32,252 bases of DNA from Bryobacterales bacterium (lineage in GTDB: Bacteria; Acidobacteriota; Terriglobia; Bryobacterales; Bryobacteraceae), in the NCBI GenBank assembly GCA_947467185.1, contig CANIHR010000022.1, positions 1 to 32,252 on the forward strand, read 5' to 3'. The notes beneath the pieces were generated by a model that made no database searches, was not told the origin of the DNA, and was given only the letters and a program-made list of their open reading frames with translations. Each line of letters begins with the position of its first letter. The stretch's first letter is position 1. The translations under genes and the position numbers were made by a program. Below, piece after piece: positions 8,859 through 17,382 of the stretch.

Positions 8859-10313
8859 TTAACGAGCCTGGGGAATTTCAAAGAAGCGGCGAATCCGGAC
8901 AAGTAACTGCGCCTGGTTCTCCGCTTCTCTTTTTCTGGCAGTCTCCTGATCCAGCTTTTCGCGAACCACGGCCAGTTCCATCTGACGGTGGGCCATCACA
9001 ACGGACATATCTTCCGCCAGCTCGGCCCGAGTGACCATAATGTGCTGCAGACCGCGTTTGTCGAGCCGGTAACAGTCGACCTTCGTGCGGGCGAGGGCGC
9101 TGGCGGTGCGGATTTCGCCGGTCAGCAGCGAGGCCTCGCCAAAGAAGTCGCCGGGGTCCATCACGGAAACCTGACGGTCGGAGCCGTCGGGTGAGCGGAA
9201 CATGATGGCGACGGAGCCAGCCACCACGAAGTACATGGAGTCGCCCGCTTCTCCCTGACGGATGATGGATTCGCCGGGCGCGAAGGAGACCTGCTGAAGG
9301 TAGGTGGCCAGTTCGTTCAGGTCCATGTCGTCGAGCAAACGCAGAATCGGCGTGCGTCGGAGCAGTTCCACCGGACTCGCCTTTTCGACGGGAGGCGGTT
9401 CCTTGAACATCTCAACCAGCGTGGTGATTTCCTTCACTGGCAGACCGGCGCGCTGCAGGGCGAAGGAGAGACGTACCAGGGTTGCAGAAACAGCGCTGGT
9501 TTCATCACCAGGATTCGTCAGCCAGACAATGGCGGCGTAATGGAGTGCTCCGGCGTCCATCTTCTGCAGCACGCAGCGCGGCGGCGGGTCAGACGCAACA
9601 CCGGGAAGCGGAGAAATGCGGAGGGCGAATTCCACGGCCTCGATAACTTCCTGCGGATTTACCGAGTAAGCCATGGCAAAGGGCAGGAAGTGGCGATGCG
9701 GCTTCGCTCCGATGGTGAAGGTGGAGCGAGTGAGTTGGCTGTTGGGGAGGATGACCGTATCCCCATTAGGCGTCCGCAGCGAGGTGTGGCGGAGTCGGAT
9801 GTGCTGGACCCAGCCGGAACCTTCGGCGGTAGTGACAAAGTCGCCAACCCGGATACCATCTTCCAGTTCGAGGGCGATGCCGCCGGCGATGTTGGTCAGC
9901 ATGTCCTGCAGGGCTAATCCAAGGACGGCGGTGGCGACGGCGGAGGTGGCGAAGATGCCGGTGACGTTGACGCCGAGATCGACCAGCAGGTGGAGGAGGG
10001 TGGCGGCATATCCGGCGATGACCGCCATTTCATGAATGAACTTCGGGAAATGGACGCGGCGCAGGGCCAGATCAAAGATCAGGATGGCCACGACCTGAAC
10101 GGCAGCCAGCGAGAGAAACGCAACATCTACTTCGTAGAAGACCTGGTCGGAGGGCCGCCATGCGCGGGGAAGGAGAGTTCCCAGCCAGGTCAGCAGCCAG
10201 AGCAGCAGAAAGACACCGGAGGCGCGCAGGCGGACCTTTTCGTGCGCTGGCTTCCACAGCGCGATCGTGAGAACGAGGAGGGCGGCAGCTAGCCAGACGA
10301 GTGAGTCGTGCAC
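8859..10313 (-). CDS. MscS-type channel with C-terminal cyclic-nucleotide-binding domain
   Basis: This 484-residue membrane protein has about four hydrophobic segments in residues 4-125. An MscS pore/beta region follows: TAVLGLALQDMLTNIAGG, then LEDGIRVGDFV and the RHTSLRTPNGDTVILPNSQL segment. The C-terminal third (about 325-445) is a cNMP-binding domain with FAPGESIIRQGEAGDSMYFV and the phosphate-binding cassette FFGEASLLTGEIRTAS. A charged helix closes the protein. Such fusions are known as cyclic-nucleotide-gated members of the MscS superfamily (bCNG-like). Opening is expected to depend on cyclic nucleotide and not only on tension. The start is GTG at 10313, without an obvious ribosome site. 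It follows ogt by 19 nt and may be co-transcribed with the repair genes. Confidence 0.93.
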   Translation of the reverse strand: MHDSLVWLAAALLVLTIALWKPAHEKVRLRASGVFLLLWLLTWLGTLLPRAWRPSDQVFYEVDVAFLSLAAVQVVAILIFDLALRRVHFPKFIHEMAVIAGYAATLLHLLVDLGVNVTGIFATSAVATAVLGLALQDMLTNIAGGIALELEDGIRVGDFVTTAEGSGWVQHIRLRHTSLRTPNGDTVILPNSQLTRSTFTIGAKPHRHFLPFAMAYSVNPQEVIEAVEFALRISPLPGVASDPPPRCVLQKMDAGALHYAAIVWLTNPGDETSAVSATLVRLSFALQRAGLPVKEITTLVEMFKEPPPVEKASPVELLRRTPILRLLDDMDLNELATYLQQVSFAPGESIIRQGEAGDSMYFVVAGSVAIMFRSPDGSDRQVSVMDPGDFFGEASLLTGEIRTASALARTKVDCYRLDKRGLQHIMVTRAELAEDMSVVMAHRQMELAVVREKLDQETARKREAENQAQLLVRIRRFFEIPQAR

Positions 10314-10332
10314 AGAGTACTTATTTTAAGGG

Positions 10333-10782
10333 CTACGCCTGCTTAGCGTGCGATTTCTCCCAATCGAGGAGCTGTTTCTTTAACGGAGTGCCGTAGGCGT
10401 ACCCGGTAAGGGAGCCGTCAGAGCCGATCACGCGATGGCAGGGGACAACCAGCGCAATGGGGTTGGTTGCGTTAGCGCGGCCGACCGCGCGGGAGGCTTT
10501 CGGGCGTCCGAGACGTTCCGCCAGCTGGGCGTAGCTGAGGGTTGTGCCGTGGGGAATCCGGCACAGTTCGGCCCAAACCTGCTTCTGGAAAGTAGTGCCG
10601 GCCGGGTTCAGGGGCAGGTCGAAGTCCGTACGCCTACCCTCGCAATATTCGCGGATCTGAGTGGCGACCACTTCACTGGAACCACGGGCGCGACCGTTGT
10701 CGTCGCCGAAGCCGAAGGCCTGCAGGTTGCCGGTTGCGTCGATGGCGGCCCACGCGGGGCCGAACGGGGTTTCGATGATCAT
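10333..10782 (-). CDS. ogt: methylated-DNA-[protein]-cysteine S-methyltransferase
   Basis: This 149-residue suicide repair protein removes methyl groups from O6-methylguanine and O4-methylthymine in DNA. The acceptor Cys lies in VVPCHRVIG near residue 114, preceded by the LGRPKASRAVGRANATNP DNA-binding helix region. I chose the ATG at 10782: it overlaps the upstream stop as ATGA (10779-10782) and has GGAG just upstream. A longer frame to 10812 lacks these features. It supplies the methyltransferase domain missing from the adjacent Ada-AlkA protein, so the pair together covers the functions of Ada plus AlkA. Confidence 0.95.
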   Translation of the reverse strand: MIIETPFGPAWAAIDATGNLQAFGFGDDNGRARGSSEVVATQIREYCEGRRTDFDLPLNPAGTTFQKQVWAELCRIPHGTTLSYAQLAERLGRPKASRAVGRANATNPIALVVPCHRVIGSDGSLTGYAYGTPLKKQLLDWEKSHAKQA

Positions 10783-12203
10783 GATGGTGTCTCCGGGTGT
10801 AAGCTCGCCCAAATGTGGGCGGCGGCGAGGCTGCGATACGGGGCGAAGCGGGCGGCGAGGGTCTGAATTTCTTTGGCCGTCGGGCGGGTGCCGGTCAGGC
10901 GCTCCAGCCCCTGTGCGATACCGGCGTCTCCGGAGGGGAGACTGTCCGGGAAACCGAGGCCGCGGAGGAACATGTAGTCGACCGTCCAGGGTCCGATACC
11001 GCGCAGATTGCTGAGGAGCCGAGCGGCCCGTTTGGCCGACGCGTTGCGAAGTCCATCGAGATCGAGTTCTCCGGCGGCAATTTTACGGGCAGCTTCCAGA
11101 AGGTACTCCGCTTTGGAACGAGAGAACTGGAGCTTCTGGAGATCCGCCACTTCGAGACGTGCGACCGCGGCGGGCGAGGGGTGGCTGGTCAGACCGCTTT
11201 TGTGAAGGGTACCAGCCAACTGGATGAGGCGACGGCGCAGGGAGATCGCGAAACCGAGGCCAATTTGCTGGCCCGTGATGGCCCACGCCAGACCTTCCCA
11301 CGGTGTAGCTGCGAGAGGGATGCGGAGGCCGGTTTGCCGGTGCACGATCGGCCCGATGAGGTCGTCGTCCTGGAACTGGCGTTCGAAGCCCTCGGCATCC
11401 TGGCCCAGGCCCAGCATCCGGACAGCGATCCTGTGGGCCGTGAAGCCATCGAGGTCGGTGCAGGCGCACTCCGCCGCGCCGTCACCCAGACGAATTTCGA
11501 GGATGCCACCCTCCAGGCACTTCGTGATGGTGTCGCCGACTACTTGTTCACAGACACCTTCCGGGTCGCGGCCGTGGAAACCGAGAACAGTGCGTTTGGC
11601 ATAGTTTGGCGGCAGGCGGAGCGTGAAACCTCGCTGCCGGCCGAGGTCGGCGTATGCGGCGGGCGTCATGCCAGTGAGCAGGGCAAATTGCTGGTGAAAG
11701 GCGGAGGAACTGCCGAAACCGCTGCCCGTGGCTGCTTCGAGGGGCTTCCCTCTGTCCGCCAGCAACTGGCAGGCGTAATGGATGCGGACACGGCGCAGGA
11801 AGGCCGCGGGAGATTCCTGGGCATGGTTGCGGAAGAGATCGTTGAGGGCGGTTTTGCTGAGGCCGGCAGCTCTGGCGAGAGCCGTCACGTCGGCGACAGC
11901 GGCAGGGTTGGAACGGACCTTTGTTGCAGTTCGTTCGTAGAGATCTTCATGCCACTCTTCGCCCCGGTAAAACCAGTCCGGGTGGCAGCGGCGACAGGGA
12001 CGAAGGCCAGTGCCTGCTGCCTCCTCCGGGGTCTGAAAAAAACGGACGTTTTCGCGCAGGGGGCGACGCGCCGGGCAGGACGGAAGGCAGTAAATGCCGG
12101 TGCTGAGAACGCCGGTTAGAAAGCGACCGTTATTCTTCGGGTCGCGAAGGAGAAAGAGGCTGTACAGAGTATCATCGTCCGGGAGCGCCCGCTTTCGTTG
12201 CAT
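10779..12203 (-). CDS. alkA: Ada regulatory domain fused to 3-methyladenine DNA glycosylase (AlkA)
   Basis: This 474-residue protein has four parts. (1) An Ada zinc/methyl-acceptor domain whose Cys residues at 39, 43, 70 and 73 (CLPSC, CRRC) match the spacing of E. coli Ada C38/C42/C69/C72. (2) An AraC-type helix-turn-helix (about 100-190, LARAAGLSKTALNDLF and FGSSSAFHQQF). (3) An AlkA N-terminal domain (about 195-290). (4) A HhH-GPD glycosylase domain with LRGIGPWTVDYM and PSGDAGI, where the Asp near 425 is the expected catalytic residue. It should excise alkylated bases and also sense methyl-phosphotriester damage to activate transcription, probably of its own operon with ogt. The Ada-AlkA fusion followed by ogt is also known from Mycobacterium tuberculosis. 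Confidence 0.94.
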   Translation of the reverse strand: MQRKRALPDDDTLYSLFLLRDPKNNGRFLTGVLSTGIYCLPSCPARRPLRENVRFFQTPEEAAGTGLRPCRRCHPDWFYRGEEWHEDLYERTATKVRSNPAAVADVTALARAAGLSKTALNDLFRNHAQESPAAFLRRVRIHYACQLLADRGKPLEAATGSGFGSSSAFHQQFALLTGMTPAAYADLGRQRGFTLRLPPNYAKRTVLGFHGRDPEGVCEQVVGDTITKCLEGGILEIRLGDGAAECACTDLDGFTAHRIAVRMLGLGQDAEGFERQFQDDDLIGPIVHRQTGLRIPLAATPWEGLAWAITGQQIGLGFAISLRRRLIQLAGTLHKSGLTSHPSPAAVARLEVADLQKLQFSRSKAEYLLEAARKIAAGELDLDGLRNASAKRAARLLSNLRGIGPWTVDYMFLRGLGFPDSLPSGDAGIAQGLERLTGTRPTAKEIQTLAARFAPYRSLAAAHIWASLHPETPS

Positions 12204-12258
12204 ATACCGATGGTACGGGCAAACGGTGGACGGTGGCTTCCGGTTTTAGCCGTTTGAA

Positions 12259-12627
12259 TTACGGCTTGAGTTTCAGGTTGATGACTACCTTCGGGTGAGG
12301 ATCGAAGGTGCTGACAGTACGCGGCGCGCTTTCCTTACCGGTGCCGACCGCTTTCAGTTCGTAATCAACATCCATGTTCAGACCCTGAAAGATGTAGTCG
12401 CCCTTGTCGCGGGCAATGAAGCTCCGGACCTGAAGGGTTTTCAGGTTCTTCAACTGGACAACCGCGCCGGGAACCGGGGTTTCGTCCGCCTGCATCACAA
12501 CTCCGGAGATCGTCCGTTCCGCTGGACCCTTGTCTTTTTTCTGCGCGAGACCCAAGGTGGGGAGGATAAGAATTGCGAGTAAAGCCAGGGAGGAAATCAG
12601 ACCGGTACGTTTGAACATTGAGACCAT
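12259..12627 (-). CDS. small secreted protein with carboxypeptidase regulatory-like domain
   Basis: This 122-residue protein starts at ATG 12627 (an alternative ATG is at 12618). A signal peptide (LISSLALLAILILPTLGLAQ) is followed by a lysine-rich stretch. The rest forms a single carboxypeptidase-D regulatory-like beta sandwich: ISGVVMQADETPVPGAVVQL, DKGDYIFQGLNMDVDYELK and a final VVINLKLK. Such domains occur alone or at the front of TonB receptors in Acidobacteriota. The function is unknown and may be extracellular binding. The frame extends upstream to 12720, but that part lies in the divergent promoter region and lacks conserved features. Confidence 0.8.
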   Translation of the reverse strand: MVSMFKRTGLISSLALLAILILPTLGLAQKKDKGPAERTISGVVMQADETPVPGAVVQLKNLKTLQVRSFIARDKGDYIFQGLNMDVDYELKAVGTGKESAPRTVSTFDPHPKVVINLKLKP

Positions 12628-12699
12628 TATGTCATCTTTATATTGCTTCCGCCATCTGCGGCGTCGGCTCGCGGGAGGACTGGTGGGTACACTCCCCGT

Positions 12700-13197
12700 A
12701 TGGTCAATTGTAGCGTACAAAAAGGCACCCCGGCCGACTCGGCGGAGGTCGCAGACCTGGTCAATCGCGCCTATCGTGGCGAGGGCGAAGCGGGCTGGAC
12801 CAACGAAGTCGGCCTGGTGGAGGGCCCCCGGACGTACCCCGCAGAAATCATCCGCATGATGGACTGCGGCGTGTTCCTGTGCGCCCGAGACCAGGTGAAT
12901 GGCGAGTTGGTGGGGTCCGTCTACACCGAGGTCCAGGACGCCAGCCTCTATTTCGGGATGCTCTCGGTATCGCCCGTGCGTCAGAATGCCGGTCTGGGGC
13001 GGTTGTTGATGGAGCGTTGCGAGGCGCGGGCACGTGAATTGGGCCTGGCGTCCGTGTCGCTCACTGTGCTGAGTCCGCGAACGGAACTACAGGCCTGGTA
13101 TGTGCGCCATGGATTCGCGGCGACAGGGGAGACACTTCCCTTCCCTCATGGCGGTCCCTGGCATCTGGTGGTTTATCGGAAGGCCTGCGAGAATTGA
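12700..13197 (+). CDS. GNAT family N-acetyltransferase
   Basis: This 165-residue protein starts at ATG 12700 (MVNCSVQKGTPADSAEVADL). Motif A is visible as LSVSPVRQNAGLGRLLMERC, the acetyl-CoA pyrophosphate-binding loop with the R/Q-x-x-G-x-G/A pattern. The ending YVRHGFAATGETLPFPHGG is typical of GNAT motif B. NRAYRGEGEAGWTNE near the N-terminus resembles a subgroup of uncharacterised bacterial GNATs. The substrate is unknown. Three short genes and a TonB receptor follow at tight spacing on the same strand. Confidence 0.88.
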   Translation: MVNCSVQKGTPADSAEVADLVNRAYRGEGEAGWTNEVGLVEGPRTYPAEIIRMMDCGVFLCARDQVNGELVGSVYTEVQDASLYFGMLSVSPVRQNAGLGRLLMERCEARARELGLASVSLTVLSPRTELQAWYVRHGFAATGETLPFPHGGPWHLVVYRKACEN

Positions 13198-13200
13198 GCG

Positions 13201-13401
13201 ATGCCTGCAGCGGGACTTTGTGGAACCTGCGTCCACACGCGTGAACTGTCAAACAACCGTGGCAGCACATTCCATATGTGTGAGCGTGGCCTGCACGACC
13301 CGGCTTATCCGAAGTATCCGCGGCTGCCGGTACTGCGCTGCGCGGGATTTGAGGAGCGAACAGCCTCATGGCAGAAAAAGACTACAGCGGACGACCGTTA
13401 A
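13201..13401 (+). CDS. Cys-rich mini-protein, conserved-looking, function unknown
   Basis: This 66-residue protein begins 3 nt after the GNAT stop. It has CGTCVHTR near the start, then a third Cys in TFHMCERG and a fourth in PVLRCAGFEE, so a C-x2-C ... C ... C set that could bind zinc. The segment DPAYPKYPRLPVL is unusual and well defined. Its end overlaps the next gene by 34 nt in another frame, suggesting coupling. I do not recognise a named family. The pattern and compact operon position argue that it is a real gene. Confidence 0.72.
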   Translation: MPAAGLCGTCVHTRELSNNRGSTFHMCERGLHDPAYPKYPRLPVLRCAGFEERTASWQKKTTADDR

Positions 13402-13772
13402 TCGATAAGCTCGGCGTGAAACCAGGGGCTCGGGTGGCGACGCTCGGGATCGCCGACACCGCGTTTCTGGAGAGTCTGGCGGCGAGGACGGATGACAGCA
13501 CCGAGGGCCGTTGCCCTCCCGACTGTGACGTAATCCTGCTGGGGCTGGAAACGGTGGCTGAATTGCTGCAAATCGAAAAGTGCGCGAAATCGCTGAAGCC
13601 GAATGGCGGGCTCTGGGTGGTGTACCCGAAGGGCCGCAAGGACATAACCCAGGCCCACGTGATGGAGGCGGGTTTGGCGGCCGGTCTGGTGGATAACAAA
13701 GTGGCGAGCTTTTCGACGACTCTGACGGCGATGCGGTTCGTGATCCGGGTCAAAGACCGGGTGAAGGCCTGA
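13368..13772 (+). CDS. DUF3052 family protein
   Basis: This 134-residue soluble protein opens with DYSGRPLIDKLGVKPGARVATLG. It continues with CDVILLGLETVAELLQIEKC, LKPNGGLWVVYPKG and GLVDNKVASFSTTLTAMRFVIR. This order is that of DUF3052, a Rossmann-like family related in shape to methyltransferases but without a clear AdoMet motif. Its role is unknown. The start lies inside the end of the Cys-rich mini-gene, and the stop is 3 nt before the TonB receptor gene. Confidence 0.85.
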   Translation: MAEKDYSGRPLIDKLGVKPGARVATLGIADTAFLESLAARTDDSTEGRCPPDCDVILLGLETVAELLQIEKCAKSLKPNGGLWVVYPKGRKDITQAHVMEAGLAAGLVDNKVASFSTTLTAMRFVIRVKDRVKA

Positions 13773-13775
13773 GCG

Positions 13776-16010
13776 ATGCGGTTCCTGATTGGGTTCATTT
13801 TTTCCGTTTCGCTATTGGCGCAATCGGCAACCGTGAAGGGTCGCGTGGTGGATGCGCGTGGTGGCGAAGGGCTGGCGCAGGTTTCGGTGCGGATAGGCGA
13901 ACTGCGGGCCACGACCGATGCCGGGGGCCTGTTTGAGATCACGGCGGCTCCGGTGGGCGATTCCACGCTGACCGTGGCGACGGTCGGCTATCACGCGATG
14001 AAACTGGCGGTCCATCTGGAGGCCGGCGAGACGCGGCAGTTCGAGGTGGTCCTGAGCGCGGACAATTTCCGGCGTTCAGACACGGTGGACGTCGGCGCGG
14101 GACCGTTCGAGACAGCGCGGCAGGACAGCCCCTCCACACTGGTGCTGGCCGGGAATGACATCAAGAATCTGGCGAGTGTGCTGGCAGACGACCCGCTGCG
14201 GGCCGTCCAGAGTCTGCCGGGCGTGAGTTCAAACAATGATTTCGACGCGCGGTTTTCCCTGCGCGGCGCGGATTACAACCGGATCGGACTGTATCTGGAC
14301 GAGGTCCTGCTGCACCAGCCGTTCCACATGCTGGCGGGTCAAAATGTAACTGGGTCGGGCGCGGCGTTCAATGGCGACATGGTGGAGCAACTGGAGTTGC
14401 ACGAAGGCGCATTTCCGCAGAGGTTTCAGGATCGAAGCGCCGGGATTCTGGACGTCCACACCCGCGAAGGCAGCCGCAAGGGCGTGATCTTCCGCGCCGA
14501 GGCGAGTCTGTCGAACGCAGGTGGCGTGGCAGAAGGCCCGATGGGGAAGAAGGGTTCGTGGATGGTGGCGGCCCGCAAGAGCTATCTGCAGTACCTGATC
14601 AGCCGCCTCGCGACGAACGACACGAGCCTGGTTTTCGGCCTGGAAGACGTGCAGAGCCGACTATCGTATGACCTGACCCCGGCGAATCATCTGTCGCTGT
14701 TCATGCTGGAGAGTTTTTCGAGCGTCGATCGCACCAGTAACCCGAGGCTCGGCATCAACTCACTGGCGACGGCGGGGTACAACTACACGCTGGGAAATCT
14801 GGGCTGGCGATATGCGCCCTCGTCAAAGTTGGCGATTTCCAGCCATTTCGCATGGATGCGGGAGAAGTTCGACAATCTGAACACGAACCGCCTGCGGCTG
14901 GGTAGCGGGTTCTATGGCGAGTGGGTGGGAAATTCGAATGGTTCCTGGGTCCAGAGCGCGCAGAGCACGCTGGATTTCGGCGTTTCGGTACGTCGGATGC
15001 GCGATGCGGGTCTGGCAGCACAATATCAGACCGTTACCGCGCCACCTCGTCTTCAGAATCGCTATAACGGAACCGGCACACTGGCCGGTGGCTTCGCGCA
15101 GCAGTCTTGGACGGGGTTGGGTGGCAAGCTGCACCTTTCGGCGGGAATTCGGGGGGATCGGGGACCGATCAACGGGATCTCGACTGCCACCCCGCAGGCC
15201 TCGGCTTCGTTTATTCTCGGCACTGGAACGCGATTTCAGGTGGGCTGGGGGCAATACGTGCAGTTCCCGGAACTGGCCATTCTGACGTCCACGCTTGGGT
15301 CGCGGGCATTGTTGCCGATCCGGTCAAACCATGTTCTGGCGGCCGTGGAGCAGCGGCTCAATGAGCGGACCCGGCTCCGGCTGGAGCTTTATAACCGGGC
15401 GGATCGCGATCTGCCGTTCCAGTCGTTCGCGGAGCCGCGTCTGGTGGCTGGAAAGGTACTGGTGCCACCCGTCAGTCCGCTCTGGTACAACGCGCTTCGG
15501 GGCTATTCGCGAGGAGTCGAGATTTTCCTGCAGAGATCCAGCGCAAATCGGTTCAATGGCTGGGTTTCGTACGCTTACGGTCGGACGAATCAACGGGACG
15601 GGGTCACCAGGGCCCGCTTCGTCAGCGATTACGACCAGCGGCACACGGTCAACATCTTCGCCGGCTACCGCGTGCGGCCCAGCGTCCACGCCAGCATTCA
15701 CTCCAGCTACGGCAGCGGCTTCCCGATTCCGGCCTGGCTCACGGTCAGCAGCGGCGTCTACAACCTGGCGGCCCAGCGGAATCAGCTTCGCATGGACTAC
15801 TACCAGCGCACCGACCTCCGCATCAACAAAACCTGGACCCACGACAAGTGGAAGACCACCCTCTACGGCGAACTGCTGAACATGACGAACCGAACAAACC
15901 GCATCTTCAACAGTCTGAACAGCTACAACACGTCAACAGGCCGCACTTCCATCGCGCTCGACAGCATGTTCCCGATTTTGCCGTCCATTGGAATTTTGTT
16001 CGAACGTTAG
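13776..16010 (+). CDS. TonB-dependent receptor with N-terminal carboxypeptidase-regulatory domain
   Basis: This 744-residue outer-membrane protein has a signal peptide (MRFLIGFIFSVSLLAQ). A carboxypeptidase-D regulatory-like domain (about 18-105: VKGRVVDARGGEGLAQVSV, TDAGGLFEI) follows. The plug domain (about 125-230) includes DDPLRAVQSLPGVSSNNDF, RFSLRGADYNRIGLYLDEV and DRSAGILDVHTREG. The remainder is a predicted beta barrel ending in aromatic-rich strands and a final FER. It probably imports a large nutrient or binds polymers, but the ligand is unknown. It is shorter than the 1000-plus-residue Oar-like receptors common in Acidobacteriota. It sits mid-operon between DUF3052 and xseA. Confidence 0.92.
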   Translation: MRFLIGFIFSVSLLAQSATVKGRVVDARGGEGLAQVSVRIGELRATTDAGGLFEITAAPVGDSTLTVATVGYHAMKLAVHLEAGETRQFEVVLSADNFRRSDTVDVGAGPFETARQDSPSTLVLAGNDIKNLASVLADDPLRAVQSLPGVSSNNDFDARFSLRGADYNRIGLYLDEVLLHQPFHMLAGQNVTGSGAAFNGDMVEQLELHEGAFPQRFQDRSAGILDVHTREGSRKGVIFRAEASLSNAGGVAEGPMGKKGSWMVAARKSYLQYLISRLATNDTSLVFGLEDVQSRLSYDLTPANHLSLFMLESFSSVDRTSNPRLGINSLATAGYNYTLGNLGWRYAPSSKLAISSHFAWMREKFDNLNTNRLRLGSGFYGEWVGNSNGSWVQSAQSTLDFGVSVRRMRDAGLAAQYQTVTAPPRLQNRYNGTGTLAGGFAQQSWTGLGGKLHLSAGIRGDRGPINGISTATPQASASFILGTGTRFQVGWGQYVQFPELAILTSTLGSRALLPIRSNHVLAAVEQRLNERTRLRLELYNRADRDLPFQSFAEPRLVAGKVLVPPVSPLWYNALRGYSRGVEIFLQRSSANRFNGWVSYAYGRTNQRDGVTRARFVSDYDQRHTVNIFAGYRVRPSVHASIHSSYGSGFPIPAWLTVSSGVYNLAAQRNQLRMDYYQRTDLRINKTWTHDKWKTTLYGELLNMTNRTNRIFNSLNSYNTSTGRTSIALDSMFPILPSIGILFER

Positions 16011-16020
16011 ACTGGAAGCA

Positions 16021-17382
16021 GTGGAGCAATTCGCCCTCGATTTCGTCCCGCAACGCCGCGTTTTCACCCTTCGTGAAGTCAGCGACGGCATCCGTTCCAC
16101 CCTGGAGCGGGGCTTCACCAACATCTGGATCTCGGGCGAGATTTCGGGTACGAAGCTGGTGCCGAGCGGCCACTGCTACTTCACGCTGAAGGACTCCGAA
16201 GCCCAGATCAAGTGTGTGTGCTGGAAACTGGCCTACTGGCGGCTGAAGTTTAAGCCGGCGGATGGCGTGCAGGTGCTGGTACGGGGCCGCATCGACATCT
16301 ACGAACTGCGCAGCGAGTACCAGTTCGTGGTCGAAGCAATCGAACCGCAGGGTTTCGGCGCGCTGCAACTGGCGTTCGACCAACTGAAGCAGAAACTGGC
16401 ACGGGAGGGCATGTTTGAGGCTTCTCGCAAGCGCGCGCTGCCCAAATACCCGCAGAGAATCGGCATTGTCACGTCGCCCAAAGGCGCGGTGATTCGCGAT
16501 TTCGTCGAAATTCTGTCGCGGCGCTTCCCGGGCGTCCATATCCGGCTGTACCCGGCCCGAGTGCAGGGTTTGGGCGCAGTGGACGATGTTTGCCGGGGTC
16601 TGGCGTACTTTGGGTCCGATGACTGGGCCGAACTGATCGTGCTGGCGCGCGGCGGCGGGTCGCTGGAAGACCTCTGGACGTTCAACGAAGAGCAGGTAGC
16701 GCGCGCGATTTATGAGAGTCCGATTCCGGTGGTTTCAGCCATCGGCCATGAAACCGATGTCACTATCTCGGATTTCGTCGCGGATCTTCGCGCCCCAACA
16801 CCTTCTGCGGCTGCGGAAATGATCATCTGTTCCCGGCGCGAGCTTCTGGACCGGATTGACGCACAGCGAAATCGGGCAGCCCAACTGATACGGTACCGGC
16901 TGTCCACGCTGGCGCGGCGGTTGCAGGATCAGGCGATGGGCCGTGCGACACCGCTGGTGCAGCGTTTGCTGGCGAGGCGATTGCAACGTGTGGACGATGC
17001 CCAGGAACGGCTGCGAGCCGGGATGCGGCGGAAGCTCGCCGAGGACGCGCGGCGGTTGCAGGGTTTAACAGACAAGGTCCGCTGGCACGATATCCGTCCG
17101 AGAATGGCCCGCAGCCGGCAGCGTTTGAACGAAGCCAGTTTCCGGCTCGACACCTCCATCCGACGATTACTGGCGTTGCGGCGTCAGCGCGTGGACAATC
17201 TGACTTCCAGCCTGGCTCCGCTGAATCCGCGCGCCGTACTTTCGCGGGGTTATGCGATTGTGCTGGGGCCGGACGGGCAGGTCGTGAAACAGGCCGCGCA
17301 GGCTCCGGAAGGAGCGCAGGTCCGCATGTTGTTTGAACGCGATTCCGTCAGAGCGCGGATCGAGGAGTCCCCCGAAAAATAA
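16021..17382 (+). CDS. xseA: exodeoxyribonuclease VII large subunit
   Basis: This 453-residue subunit belongs to the enzyme that degrades single-stranded DNA from both ends into oligonucleotides. An OB-fold domain (about 15-105, FTLREVSDGIRSTLE and WISGEISG) precedes the catalytic core. The core has IGIVTSPKGAVIRDF, ARGGGSLEDLW.FNEE and AIGHETDVTISDFVADLRAPTPSAAAE (the last given as a family motif in two parts, GHETDVTISDFVAD and RAPTPSAAAE). A long Arg-rich coiled coil and a short C-terminal domain (PRAVLSRGYAIV) follow. The best start is GTG at 16021. A TTG at 15988 would overlap the TonB gene by 23 nt. The small subunit xseB is not in the window. Its 3' end shares one base with the next gene. 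Confidence 0.94.
   Translation: MEQFALDFVPQRRVFTLREVSDGIRSTLERGFTNIWISGEISGTKLVPSGHCYFTLKDSEAQIKCVCWKLAYWRLKFKPADGVQVLVRGRIDIYELRSEYQFVVEAIEPQGFGALQLAFDQLKQKLAREGMFEASRKRALPKYPQRIGIVTSPKGAVIRDFVEILSRRFPGVHIRLYPARVQGLGAVDDVCRGLAYFGSDDWAELIVLARGGGSLEDLWTFNEEQVARAIYESPIPVVSAIGHETDVTISDFVADLRAPTPSAAAEMIICSRRELLDRIDAQRNRAAQLIRYRLSTLARRLQDQAMGRATPLVQRLLARRLQRVDDAQERLRAGMRRKLAEDARRLQGLTDKVRWHDIRPRMARSRQRLNEASFRLDTSIRRLLALRRQRVDNLTSSLAPLNPRAVLSRGYAIVLGPDGQVVKQAAQAPEGAQVRMLFERDSVRARIEESPEK

Noticed and set aside
10815-12119. 434-codon open frame opposite the Ada-AlkA gene
   Set aside because: Low-complexity Gly/Ala/Glu/Arg composition without motifs; the opposite strand holds clear Ada and AlkA residues.
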